From the IMG/VR virus record IMGVR_UViG_3300026521_000466, positions 1 through 64,000 of that record: a DNA stretch of 64,000 nt; one strand, written 5' to 3'. Source of the DNA: a virus. Below the pieces are notes generated by a model. That model was not told the DNA's origin. It searched no databases and was given only the letters and a program-made list of their open reading frames with translations. This document shows positions 8,406 to 16,916 of the stretch, in pieces. The position numbers were made by a program, and so were the translations under genes. Positions within the stretch are counted from its first letter, which is position 1; every line of letters begins with the position of its first letter.

Positions 8406-10082
8406 ATGATATATAGAATACCAGAATATAATGGAACTGAAACACATACCGGTACGGATTGGTATGTTTTCCAATCTAATGATACCTCTGATAAATCAGA
8501 TTCTATTTTTTCAGTTACAAATAAACCGGAATATAAAAATATAGTGAATATTACAATCAATATACCGGTTGGAAATATTTACTATCTTGTAGCTTACTTA
8601 AAGTTATCGGATGGTACAGTTATCATCACAGACCCAATGCCTATGACACACTATGATATGGATGGTAAAAAGATACATCCTATTTCATACGGTGTGGAAA
8701 CACCGCGTATCAATATAGTCAGTAATGACTTTGCTAATGATGGCGATATTGTTATTTCTACTACAAAGATACGTCCTACGGATAACGTTTTAAAGAAACA
8801 GGTGATTGTTGTTACAGATGAAACAAACACTGTTTTAAAATATGATGAAGTTGAAGGGTATGAATATACAATAGATAGAAATATTATACCAACAGATACG
8901 CATGATATAATTGTCTACGTCGCTCATATAGACCATACAAATACTTCTAGTGAGTTTGCCAGACAGAGAATTCATTTAGTGGATAATGATATACTCTTAT
9001 TGAACCCTAAAATACTGCCTCTATATCAGTACATCCCCAAGTTTGAAGGTGAGTATGGAGCTGTTACAGAACTTGTTATCTCTGATAATGGTAGTATTGT
9101 ATTCTCCAGCCCAAATAATAAAGTTCCTAAAAACACACTTCTATTTGATAAAAGCTATGAAATGATTGTCACATTCAGGGTAGAGAATAATCAGTTTAAA
9201 ACATATACCTATCGCATTACCACAGTCAGCAGTAAAAGTGTTGATTATCTTGAAGAGTATGAGTATACAGGATTTGAAAATACAGATGAGTATAATCTCT
9301 TTATGGTGGATAATTCACATATTGATATTACTGCAAGAAACCTTATGGGGTTTGTGGATAATGAAGAGTATGTTGTAAAATATCTGAATAATGCTTCATA
9401 TACAGGTAAGATACATCTTCCATATGAGCCTTTAAGTAATTCAGAAACAATTAATCTCGCTGATAATATTGTTTATACAAAATATAAAACAGAAAATGGT
9501 TTTGCTGTTATTGTAGTTAATCTTAGTAGCGAGTACGCTGTCCCTGCAATATTGTCCAGCATAGAGATCACTGATGCTTTATCAAATGACTGTGTGATGA
9601 TAAGTGGACATGATATTGTTTATCTTAGAGAGAACGGCGCTGGTGAAGTAGAGCTAGTAAATAGAGATATCGATAGTGGCAATGATAAAATTATCACAGT
9701 AGTGCCAGACGAATATATCACAGACGATAATCCTCAAACCGGATATGAAGGCCTTTACAATAATCAATACTCTATGTTTTTATACGATAACCTTATATTG
9801 ATCATGAACAGAAATTTAGGTGTGTTTGCCTATGATAGATATACATCTTCTTTCAAATTTATTTTTAATCTTGAGGATGAGGATAAAGGCAAATCCTATT
9901 TTGGTTTAAGGTTACATGGTAATAAAATGATGTATGTCAATACTAATTCAAATGTTTATGTTTATGACTTTGATGTCGATGAGGCGATAGTGACCGCTAT
10001 AGATCCATCCAGTAATGTAATAAACATACTGGCATATGAAGTGCTTTTTAAAACAGAGAATGGGTATCTTATTTATAAGTAA
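8406..10082 (+). CDS. virion tail-type protein, DWYV family copy 3, 558 residues
   Basis: The N-terminus repeats the family module (GTDWYVFQ followed by YYLVAYLKLSDGT). Several further beta-sandwich-like stretches follow to about residue 280. The C-terminal half (about 290-558) is a string of short strands with Tyr/Asn turns (for example MFLYDNLILIMNRN, MMYVNTNSNVYVYDF), suggestive of a beta-propeller. It starts one base after the previous stop with AGGAGCTTAGT upstream, so the three genes are tightly coupled. A terminator follows at 10085. Virion role from synteny; exact part unknown. Confidence 0.78.
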   Translation: MIYRIPEYNGTETHTGTDWYVFQSNDTSDKSDSIFSVTNKPEYKNIVNITINIPVGNIYYLVAYLKLSDGTVIITDPMPMTHYDMDGKKIHPISYGVETPRINIVSNDFANDGDIVISTTKIRPTDNVLKKQVIVVTDETNTVLKYDEVEGYEYTIDRNIIPTDTHDIIVYVAHIDHTNTSSEFARQRIHLVDNDILLLNPKILPLYQYIPKFEGEYGAVTELVISDNGSIVFSSPNNKVPKNTLLFDKSYEMIVTFRVENNQFKTYTYRITTVSSKSVDYLEEYEYTGFENTDEYNLFMVDNSHIDITARNLMGFVDNEEYVVKYLNNASYTGKIHLPYEPLSNSETINLADNIVYTKYKTENGFAVIVVNLSSEYAVPAILSSIEITDALSNDCVMISGHDIVYLRENGAGEVELVNRDIDSGNDKIITVVPDEYITDDNPQTGYEGLYNNQYSMFLYDNLILIMNRNLGVFAYDRYTSSFKFIFNLEDEDKGKSYFGLRLHGNKMMYVNTNSNVYVYDFDVDEAIVTAIDPSSNVINILAYEVLFKTENGYLIYK

Positions 10083-10084
10083 TG

Positions 10085-10100
10085 GTGCGGATTACCGCAC
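10085..10100 (+). terminator. rho-independent terminator after the terminase/tail block
   Basis: GTGCGG and CCGCAC form a 6-bp G/C-rich stem around ATTA. A run of eight or more T follows within 20 bases. It separates the terminase-tail genes from the sheath gene. Confidence 0.75.
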
Positions 10101-10206
10101 TGTTACAAAAATATTTTTTTTATTAGTTGAATATGTTAATTCTATTCGCGATAGGGTTTATTTCCCACAATTAAAAACGTTTTTATTTCACAAGAAAGGA
10201 CACTAA

Positions 10207-12369
10207 ATGAACATTAGAAATGCTACTCCTATGCATTACATGGATGGTATGAAAGATGAGAGTGCGGGCGGTGTATTCCCCGAACCAAAAGGGCTGTCAC
10301 AATTCCAACCTCTTATTATATCCCATGCAGTAAAAGGACCATATGGTGAGTTTGAATGTACCGGTAAAGAACTCGAAGCTATTTTTGGCCTTGATACAAT
10401 CAACCCACTCAGCAAGTTTTACACGCACCAAACACACATGGCGTCAAAGATATTGAAGGCAGGTGGCGTTGTCAGTTTTAAAAGACTGCAATATATTAAT
10501 TCTCCACGAACACTACCTTATAACGTAGGCGATCCGGATGACACCAATGGTATTGCTAACATTGCATACTATTTGGTAATTACCGATGAGATCACAAGAA
10601 AACCATTCCTTAGAAATCAGGACGGTACTGTCGAAATGGTTGATGGGGTTCCACAAGAAGACCCAAATGGTGATGACATACAAGTTAAATATGCTATGCT
10701 TACCGCAAAGTATATACCGCAGTATAATGAAGATACGCAACTCTCTTCAATCATGGTAGAAGATGGAATGACCATATTTGGACAAACTGTAGATATTACA
10801 GCGTATCCTCTTTTTGTAGTTCCTGCTGAGGCTCACGGTGAATACTATAATAATATTGGTGTTGCGCTTACTGTTGCTGATGACATTGATATGGTTACAA
10901 AAGGGATGTTCCCATTCCAATTTTCACTGGTTGATAAGTCTACTGGTAGAGCAAAGATACATACAACAATTAATGAGGCAAAAGGTGCTAAGTTTACATT
11001 TAGACCAGATTCAAGTCACCCGTTGACAAATGCTTCTGTAACATTTGAAGATCTCATACCTCATGATTTCGGTAATTATACCGATGCTGATTATGAAGTA
11101 AAACCATATACTATTGGGGATGTTCGCTTGCTGAGAAATTATGTAAGTGATGTCACTATGATGGTGTCTGGTAGAGAGCTTGAGGGGTACAATGGCGTAT
11201 TGCCTGGATACTCAGATTATTCTGCTGGTGATGTTTCTGCATTACTCAACGAGCAGTATCTTGCAAATATTGTTGATTTTAAACACTCCAACGGTGCACT
11301 TTTCGAGTATACTAGATATGCATATAGTGGAGTATTGTCAGACCAAGCTAAAGCAGCGGTCGGTGTGAGAGTTCAAAGTACAATGTCTACACCTACTTAT
11401 ATGCAAGGTGGATATGACGGAGCAGTATTTGATAACGATGCATTTGAGGCAGCTATTGTAACAGAGCTGAAAGATGGATTTGGTGATCCTGCGAGCAGAT
11501 TGAACAATATGGCGATCAGTAGATTCTCTACATTTATCGATACTGGGTTCAGTGCAGCAACCAAGACAGAGTTTGGTGTAGTGCTTTCAAATAGAAAAGA
11601 CTTAAATCTCATTGGTGCGACTGCGTTCCTTAACAAACAGAACAAGAAACAAGAGAATGATGAAGCTATATCAATGGCGGCCATTCTTAACAGTATGTAT
11701 TCTATCTATACAGAATCAGAGCTCTACAACACACCTACATTCAGATACTGTATTGTTATGGGAAGTGGACTTTCCAGACATGAAAACTACAGATATCATC
11801 TACCATTAACATACGACTTCGTATATAAGAACGTAAGAATGTTTGGTGGTAAAGACGGTAAGTGGAACACTAAATATGAGTTCTCTGCAAGAGGTGGTAA
11901 TAACATTACCGAGCAAACAGATATCTATCCTGATTTTGTGCCTGACACTATCAAGAACAAACTATGGACATCTAACCTTATCTGGCCTCAAGGTAAAGAT
12001 AAACAGACATGGATATACCCAGCAATGCAAACAGGTTATAACGACGATACTTCAGTTGCAAACGGATGGTATTCAGTTATTGCAGACTGTTATGCGCAAA
12101 AAGTACTGAATGAAACATTCTTGTACCTGGTAGGTGATCAAGTGATGACCCGTACAGAATATAAAGATGAGTTTATTCGTTATGCATCAGCTATGTTGTC
12201 AGCAGAACACTTCGGTAATATTATTGAAGCTAAAGTAGTACTGCACTATACAAAAGAGGATGAACAAAGAGGTTACTCAGCACATGCGTATGTTGAACTA
12301 TATGTTCCTAACATGAAAACAGTGATAAATTCACATGTTGTTATGAAGCGTATTGATAACCTAGTATAA
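10207..12369 (+). CDS. contractile tail sheath protein
   Basis: A 720-residue protein with the length and position of the phiKZ gp29-type sheath, directly ahead of the tube gene. The C-terminal part (about 480-720) has the compact alpha/beta pattern of sheath C-terminal domains, closing with strands ...AHAYVELYVPNMKTVI. The sheath surrounds the tail tube and contracts to drive it through the envelope. It has its own 124-base leader with a TTGAATATGT element (10127-10136) and AGAAAGGACACTAA before the ATG, consistent with separate strong late expression. Its coding DNA has more C/G-ending codons than its neighbours, as expected for an abundant protein. Confidence 0.85.
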   Translation: MNIRNATPMHYMDGMKDESAGGVFPEPKGLSQFQPLIISHAVKGPYGEFECTGKELEAIFGLDTINPLSKFYTHQTHMASKILKAGGVVSFKRLQYINSPRTLPYNVGDPDDTNGIANIAYYLVITDEITRKPFLRNQDGTVEMVDGVPQEDPNGDDIQVKYAMLTAKYIPQYNEDTQLSSIMVEDGMTIFGQTVDITAYPLFVVPAEAHGEYYNNIGVALTVADDIDMVTKGMFPFQFSLVDKSTGRAKIHTTINEAKGAKFTFRPDSSHPLTNASVTFEDLIPHDFGNYTDADYEVKPYTIGDVRLLRNYVSDVTMMVSGRELEGYNGVLPGYSDYSAGDVSALLNEQYLANIVDFKHSNGALFEYTRYAYSGVLSDQAKAAVGVRVQSTMSTPTYMQGGYDGAVFDNDAFEAAIVTELKDGFGDPASRLNNMAISRFSTFIDTGFSAATKTEFGVVLSNRKDLNLIGATAFLNKQNKKQENDEAISMAAILNSMYSIYTESELYNTPTFRYCIVMGSGLSRHENYRYHLPLTYDFVYKNVRMFGGKDGKWNTKYEFSARGGNNITEQTDIYPDFVPDTIKNKLWTSNLIWPQGKDKQTWIYPAMQTGYNDDTSVANGWYSVIADCYAQKVLNETFLYLVGDQVMTRTEYKDEFIRYASAMLSAEHFGNIIEAKVVLHYTKEDEQRGYSAHAYVELYVPNMKTVINSHVVMKRIDNLV

Positions 12370-12385
12370 GAGAAGAGGAGTTATA

Positions 12386-13276
12386 ATGATATTAACAGAC
12401 GCATACGAAAATACAGCACCTGCGGGAGGAGCATCTTACGCACCTATGGCAAACCTGTTGTACGGTAGTACAGAAGGGCACACCGCCCATCTGTCAAGAA
12501 TGCTACAAGACGGTTCTGTCTTTGAAGAGTATATGTCCGCGGAACCATACATTAGTAACGATGTTGTTCCAGTGGTTGTAAGAACACCAAAGATATTTGA
12601 CGCACTAGCTGATGTAGCACTTGGAAAAAGATTAAAGCAACACTATATCAAAATGATGACGATCGCCCCTAAAACTATTGATGGACTTAAAAGAACAGTT
12701 AATGTCTCTTTTGCAGAAGATAGATTGAACGGAGGCGGTCAGATATTTGAAAGTGTTTCCAATGTGACTCGTGAAAGAGCTGAACCTACACACACATATA
12801 CAGATCGTGTCGGTAAGCCTTTCTGGTATTTGCTTGACTTTATCATTCGTTATGGTAGAATGGACCCTGAGACAAAAACTCCATTGGCTGTCACATTGCC
12901 ATTGAAGCCTGGGTTCCTTGATAAAGGACAACACTTGACTCCTGATTTTTATACAGGATCAATGCTTTACTTTGAACCAACACATACTGGAAAAGATATT
13001 ATTGAAGCATATGTTTGTGGTAATATGATGCCTAAAACAACAGGTGATAATACCAGCAAAAGAGATAAAGGTTCAGATAGAGAAAAGTCTGAATTGAGCA
13101 TTCCATTTACTTCAATCGATATCTCCGGTGATCCAGCTAAAGCAGTTGCTCAAATTGTACTTGATAAAATGAATGTGTTTAAATCAAATCCAGATAAATT
13201 GTCTGCATTTGTAAACGATACAGATATTCAGAAAGCTATGGAAGCATCACTTGGTTTTGACGAAGTAGTAAGATAA
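12386..13276 (+). CDS. tail tube protein
   Basis: A 296-residue protein immediately downstream of the sheath gene (16-base gap with AGAGGAGTTATA). It is beta-rich with one helix-rich C-terminus. Position, size and pairing match the phiKZ gp30-type tail tube, which stacks as hexameric rings under the sheath. I see no diagnostic short motif, so the call rests on synteny and composition. Transcription probably stops at the palindrome at 13290. Confidence 0.72.
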   Translation: MILTDAYENTAPAGGASYAPMANLLYGSTEGHTAHLSRMLQDGSVFEEYMSAEPYISNDVVPVVVRTPKIFDALADVALGKRLKQHYIKMMTIAPKTIDGLKRTVNVSFAEDRLNGGGQIFESVSNVTRERAEPTHTYTDRVGKPFWYLLDFIIRYGRMDPETKTPLAVTLPLKPGFLDKGQHLTPDFYTGSMLYFEPTHTGKDIIEAYVCGNMMPKTTGDNTSKRDKGSDREKSELSIPFTSIDISGDPAKAVAQIVLDKMNVFKSNPDKLSAFVNDTDIQKAMEASLGFDEVVR

Positions 13277-13289
13277 AAAAAGATACTGT

Positions 13290-13313
13290 CCCTAGACCTT
13301 TTTAGGTCTAGGG
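13290..13313. terminator. bidirectional terminator overlapping the end of the zinc-ribbon gene
   Basis: Arms CCCTAGACCT and AGGTCTAGGG pair perfectly around TTTT. It ends the tube gene transcript; its left arm contains the stop codon (CTA on the plus strand, 13292-13294) and last codons of the leftward gene. Confidence 0.7.
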
Positions 13314-13633
13314 GTTACTCTTTTTACATTTCTATGTATAACACTGGGGCTGGTGTTATACATTTCTGCTATTTTATGGTAGCTAATTCCTTGTTTTCTT
13401 AACTCTATCAGATCATCGAGTTGTTTATCGGTAAACTTAAACCTCTTCTTTTTTGCACAATACTTACATCCTTTAGTATTACCACATGTAATATTTGCGC
13501 CAGTAACAAGAAACTCATTTTTACATTCACTGCATTTTACTTTCCATTTACGATGGCCATATGGTGTGGACGGCCCTCTTTCTATTACAGTTAATGTATC
13601 TATTTTTCTGCCTAATAGATTGTTCTCTTTCAT
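13292..13633 (-). CDS. zinc-ribbon plus helix-turn-helix protein, homing-endonuclease-type DNA-binding region without nuclease
   Basis: At 113 residues it has two parts. Residues 7-60 follow the pattern common at the N-terminus of phage HNH/AP2 homing proteins (LLGRKIDTLTVIERG, then WKVKCSEC...GCKYC) with Cys at 34, 37, 56 and 59 for zinc. Residues 67-105 form a resolvase-like helix-turn-helix (LRKQGISYHKIAEMYNTSPS). No HNH or GIY-YIG nuclease motif follows. It may be a remnant of a homing gene or a repurposed DNA-binding regulator. It is inserted on the opposite strand right after the tube gene. AAAAGGAGAGATT precedes the ATG. Confidence 0.75.
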   Translation of the reverse strand: MKENNLLGRKIDTLTVIERGPSTPYGHRKWKVKCSECKNEFLVTGANITCGNTKGCKYCAKKKRFKFTDKQLDDLIELRKQGISYHKIAEMYNTSPSVIHRNVKRVTPRPKKV

Positions 13634-13666
13634 AATCTCTCCTTTTATTAGATATAAAAATAGATA

Positions 13667-13690
13667 CAGCAGCGAACTATGTCGCTGCTG
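13667..13690 (-). terminator. terminator of the 165-residue gene
   Basis: Arms CAGCAGCGA and TCGCTGCTG around ACTATG. Read leftward it is followed by a T-rich stretch (TATCTATTTTTATATC), fitting a terminator for the gene ending at 13699. Confidence 0.65.
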
Positions 13691-13698
13691 CGTAGCAC

Positions 13699-14196
13699 TT
13701 AGTACTTATTGAGTTTCTCCATAAGTACTGATTGGAGGTCTTTCATCTCCTCTTTACCAGCAAGGTATGGAGATTTATGCTCTGTTACAAAGAACGGCTT
13801 CGTAATTGTTTTGTCACTACCTGGAGCAGATGCGTTTCTACTTCTGGTCCCCGAGATAGCCAATTCGCCATGCTTTGTTCTTTCACCTTTACCGGCTTTA
13901 TGAGACGGTCCCCATCCACATTTTACGAAAACTTTATCTTCGTCTTCGTTTTCGTTCAGTTGTGTCACAATTTGACTCTCTGCCTCTTTTACGAAAGCGG
14001 CATCAAACTCTTTCATGAAGTTGAAAGTCTTTTCAACAGCTTCTACCATATCATCTGGCACGTTGTCCATGAATACTCCCTTGTCATATTCGACAAAGAT
14101 TCCTTTGGACTTTTTTTTGACTTCGGGTGTTCCAAAATCAAACACCATCTCTTTTTCAACCATTTTTACTTCTGGTTTTGGTTCTACATTACTCAT
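13699..14196 (-). CDS. hypothetical protein, 165 residues
   Basis: No family recognised. It has a charged N-terminus (EVKMVEKEMVFDFG), an acidic helix (about 55-85) and a Gly/Ser/Lys-rich stretch (about 95-130) likely to be flexible. AGGAGAAAAAAC precedes the ATG. The nearest leftward promoter-like element is copy 2 of the early motif, 93 bases upstream, so it may be an early gene in the middle of a structural region. A short Gly/Ser linker and high charge argue against a membrane or enzyme role. Confidence 0.7.
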   Translation of the reverse strand: MSNVEPKPEVKMVEKEMVFDFGTPEVKKKSKGIFVEYDKGVFMDNVPDDMVEAVEKTFNFMKEFDAAFVKEAESQIVTQLNENEDEDKVFVKCGWGPSHKAGKGERTKHGELAISGTRSRNASAPGSDKTITKPFFVTEHKSPYLAGKEEMKDLQSVLMEKLNKY

Positions 14197-14248
14197 TGTT
14201 TTTTCTCCTTAATTTATTTTACATTGTTAGCCTAAGCGCGCCTTTTTT

Positions 14249-14262
14249 CATAACCGGTTATG
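14249..14262. promoter_or_regulatory. perfect 14-bp palindrome in a divergent intergenic region
   Basis: CATAACCGGTTATG is a perfect inverted repeat without loop, lying between the start codons of the divergent genes 13699-14196 and 14380-15378, close to early-motif copy 2. Its size and position suit a dimeric regulator's operator. No binding protein can be named. Confidence 0.35.
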
Positions 14263-14280
14263 ATGTAAGCTATTACTTAA

Positions 14281-14298
14281 CATCACTGTAATAATATA
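14281..14298 (-). promoter_or_regulatory. candidate leftward early promoter (copy 2)
   Basis: Leftward reading TATATTATTACAGTGATG, matching copy 1 almost exactly. It is 93 bases upstream of the 165-residue gene, the longest spacing of the set. Confidence 0.4.
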
Positions 14299-14379
14299 TG
14301 TTTAAAAAATAATGATAACTAACAGGGTATTATATGAAGATACAGGCGCAAAGCACATTAAGAAGATAAAGGATTTTAT

Positions 14380-15378
14380 ATGGACACTCCTGTAAAATTG
14401 AGAGATGATTTAAAGATATCAGCTGAAGAGTTTAAGATAGAAAGTTATCTTGAGAAGTCTGAGGCATTTAAGTATATAGGTGAACTTCCTGGGGTAGAGG
14501 ACATAATAAAAGCTATTGATGGTTTCCTAGGTGATGTGGTGGCTTTTCTCGGTAAGCTTAAAGATATACTAATGAAGCTTTTGGAGTGGTTGGATATATT
14601 TGGATTGATATCAGGATTGGAAGATTTACTTCAGTTTATATTTGGTATATTTAACAATGGGCTATTCGGTTTCGGGTTTCCGTTACAAACGCGAGGATCT
14701 GTTTTGGATTCATTAAACGGAGGTTGTGTAGACTTAAATAGAAACTATGGATTTGACGGCTTAGAACATTTTGGGTTACTTTCATTATTGACTGCGCTAG
14801 GTTGTTCCGGCATGAGCAATTCATACTCCACAACATACGGGTTGTTTATGAATAATCCAAAACTGAAAGATAAGAAGACTGAGCTTACTTATTTACAATC
14901 CGAATATAATACAATAGATTCACAAGATGAGAAAGATAGATTGACTCAGGAGATAAGTAAAGTTCAACAAGATATCAATGGTAAAGAAAACGCCATTAAT
15001 GCATTGTTCGCAACCGCCACTCCATATATGTATAGTCTTATGTCAAAGAAACCAAACACCTCTCTTAAATCTGTTATAGATTTGACTAATGATATAGGTA
15101 CCACGCCGGTGGCAGGAATTATAGGCGGCACTACAACAGGAATATCAAATGTTATTACACACGCATTGAATAAATCTGATGGGGTCATGAATGGAATCAA
15201 TCCGTCTGGTTTTCCAACATTTATCGGCAACATAACAACTATGGATAGTGGGTTTATGAATAATGTAACTAAAGGAAGTTCAGTATTGTCTTCTCTAACC
15301 ACCTCGTTTAATAGATCAACTCCGGTTACCAGTTTTAGTAAACCATCATTCTCACCAAAAGATTTCTTACTATTTTAA
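14380..15378 (+). CDS. virion-type protein, 332 residues
   Basis: No family recognised. Residues 35-100 are a chain of hydrophobic/amphipathic helices (for example GFLGDVVAFLGKLKDILMKL), followed by a Gly/Asn-rich region, a coiled-coil-like segment at about 165-200 and a Gly/Thr/Ser-rich C-terminal half. This composition is typical of internal tail or capsid proteins rather than enzymes. ATAAAGGATTTTAT precedes the ATG. It ends at a 28-base palindrome shared with the leftward gene 15412-16188. Confidence 0.65.
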   Translation: MDTPVKLRDDLKISAEEFKIESYLEKSEAFKYIGELPGVEDIIKAIDGFLGDVVAFLGKLKDILMKLLEWLDIFGLISGLEDLLQFIFGIFNNGLFGFGFPLQTRGSVLDSLNGGCVDLNRNYGFDGLEHFGLLSLLTALGCSGMSNSYSTTYGLFMNNPKLKDKKTELTYLQSEYNTIDSQDEKDRLTQEISKVQQDINGKENAINALFATATPYMYSLMSKKPNTSLKSVIDLTNDIGTTPVAGIIGGTTTGISNVITHALNKSDGVMNGINPSGFPTFIGNITTMDSGFMNNVTKGSSVLSSLTTSFNRSTPVTSFSKPSFSPKDFLLF

Positions 15379-15379
15379 G

Positions 15380-15407
15380 CTACAGTACCCTATATAGGGT
15401 ACTGTAG
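15380..15407. terminator. bidirectional palindromic terminator
   Basis: A perfect 28-base palindrome with arms CTACAGTACCCTAT and ATAGGGTACTGTAG sits between the stops of the converging genes ending at 15378 and 15412. Confidence 0.65.
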
Positions 15408-15411
15408 TTGG

Positions 15412-16188
15412 TTATGCATTAAAGTAGATGCAAGATCCGTCATCGCATCCTGTAATGATGCCTCTCAGTTCTCTTAATAGAGTAGTGTCGTGACCTTCCA
15501 TATTATGAGAATTTAACTCTTTATCAATATTGTCTAACATAATCATTTTATCTTTATCCGTTAGAATATGTTCGTCAGATTCAAGGTTGATGTTTGACCA
15601 TACTGATTTTTTAGCTATTGGAATACCTGGTCTATCTACCCAATCGGCATTGAATATAAGATATGTATCTTTATAGGTTACACCGCCCCTTACGTGATTA
15701 TTTGAAAAGCTACGAATACTAAATGCAGTATTTATAGATGGATTATCCAATGATTGTTGCAGGCTTTTGCCACGTGGTCCAGATGGGGTAATGTTTGCTG
15801 TCATTACATATATTTCATCTCCGACATTTGGGACAGATATCGGTATATCGTGTAGCCGTACACTATTGGTGACAGCACATACATTACTATCATCATATGT
15901 CAATAATCTTTTTCTGAAGGAATCTAGTGATTGTGTCGGGTTCATTTCTGGATGCCCGTCTTCAGACTTCATCTCTTTATTTTGTACTCTGATGAGCATA
16001 GGTGATCCTTCACTAAACATATTTCGGACAGTGTCCGAGATCATATAGAAATCACCGCGTGTGCTATGCAGGTTAAATGCTGTAAATACTACATTATATG
16101 TTCCGTCAGGTTGTTTACCTAGGTTAAAGCCTTCAAGGTTTATATCCCCAAGGTATGTCTCTCTGTTCTCTATAGATAAATAACTCAT
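15412..16188 (-). CDS. virion/baseplate-type protein, 258 residues
   Basis: No family recognised; mostly beta, with strands such as YNVVFTAFNLHST and DEIYVMTANITPS. The frame is open to 16245, but I choose the ATG at 16188: AGGAG lies about ten bases upstream exactly where the previous gene (16196-16897) stops, so the two are translationally coupled. A CDDGSC near the C-terminus is notable for a phage structural protein. Membership of a leftward run of virion-type genes ahead of the polymerase supports a structural role. Confidence 0.65.
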   Translation of the reverse strand: MSYLSIENRETYLGDINLEGFNLGKQPDGTYNVVFTAFNLHSTRGDFYMISDTVRNMFSEGSPMLIRVQNKEMKSEDGHPEMNPTQSLDSFRKRLLTYDDSNVCAVTNSVRLHDIPISVPNVGDEIYVMTANITPSGPRGKSLQQSLDNPSINTAFSIRSFSNNHVRGGVTYKDTYLIFNADWVDRPGIPIAKKSVWSNINLESDEHILTDKDKMIMLDNIDKELNSHNMEGHDTTLLRELRGIITGCDDGSCIYFNA

Positions 16189-16195
16189 CTCTTTG

Positions 16196-16897
16196 TTAGC
16201 TCCTAAATATCTTTTCAATATCAGATTTGATAGGGTTGTCATCATTCAGTGCGGCTGTAGTTCCTCTGTCTTGATAGCTCCCCATAAATCTTGACATATT
16301 GTTACTATAGGCTAGGTCAGCATTTAACATACTCACCCATCTAATCTCTTTTGGTTTTTTGTCGGTTAGTCTTAACTCTGTTTTTCCATCTTCTGCGCGT
16401 GCAGTAACTGCTATCAAAGCAGATATTCTAGTAGGGTCTAATCCTACTTTTTTGGATGTGGTAATTGTACTCTTTGTAAAAATATCAATAATATCTTCTC
16501 TACTTAAAAAGAATGGTACATTGCCTTTCATGAAGAACTCCACCAGCTCTTCATATACTGGATCTGCCATGTCGATTACGCTATCTGAGGTGATGAATGT
16601 ATTATCATCAAATGACATCAATGTATATGATACTTTATCAATTTCCACCTCTTCAATTTGATTAGGGGAATATTTTATCAAGTTTGGCAGTTTGCTTACA
16701 ACATAATTATAATCTTCATCAATTATGATGTTGATGCCTAAACACTCCACATCCATCTCTATCTTAGCAAATCCAATGTCTAAATAACGAGTTGGAAATA
16801 AAACCCTTATAGGACGAGCGCAGTCAATGCGCCCATCTTTTTTCGTTAACAGGGATTTTACTTTATCATTTCTCTTCAACAGAGATTTGTTAAACAT
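16196..16897 (-). CDS. virion-type protein, 233 residues
   Basis: No family recognised. Mixed alpha/beta with a basic N-terminus (MFNKSLLKRNDKVKSLL). The reading frame opens at 16927, but AAAAAGGATATAAT directly before the ATG at 16897 marks the real start. It lies between the 466-residue gene and 15412-16188 in a tightly packed leftward unit, suggesting a shared structural or assembly function. Confidence 0.65.
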   Translation of the reverse strand: MFNKSLLKRNDKVKSLLTKKDGRIDCARPIRVLFPTRYLDIGFAKIEMDVECLGINIIIDEDYNYVVSKLPNLIKYSPNQIEEVEIDKVSYTLMSFDDNTFITSDSVIDMADPVYEELVEFFMKGNVPFFLSREDIIDIFTKSTITTSKKVGLDPTRISALIAVTARAEDGKTELRLTDKKPKEIRWVSMLNADLAYSNNMSRFMGSYQDRGTTAALNDDNPIKSDIEKIFRS

Positions 16898-16916
16898 ATT
16901 ATATCCTTTTTGATTA

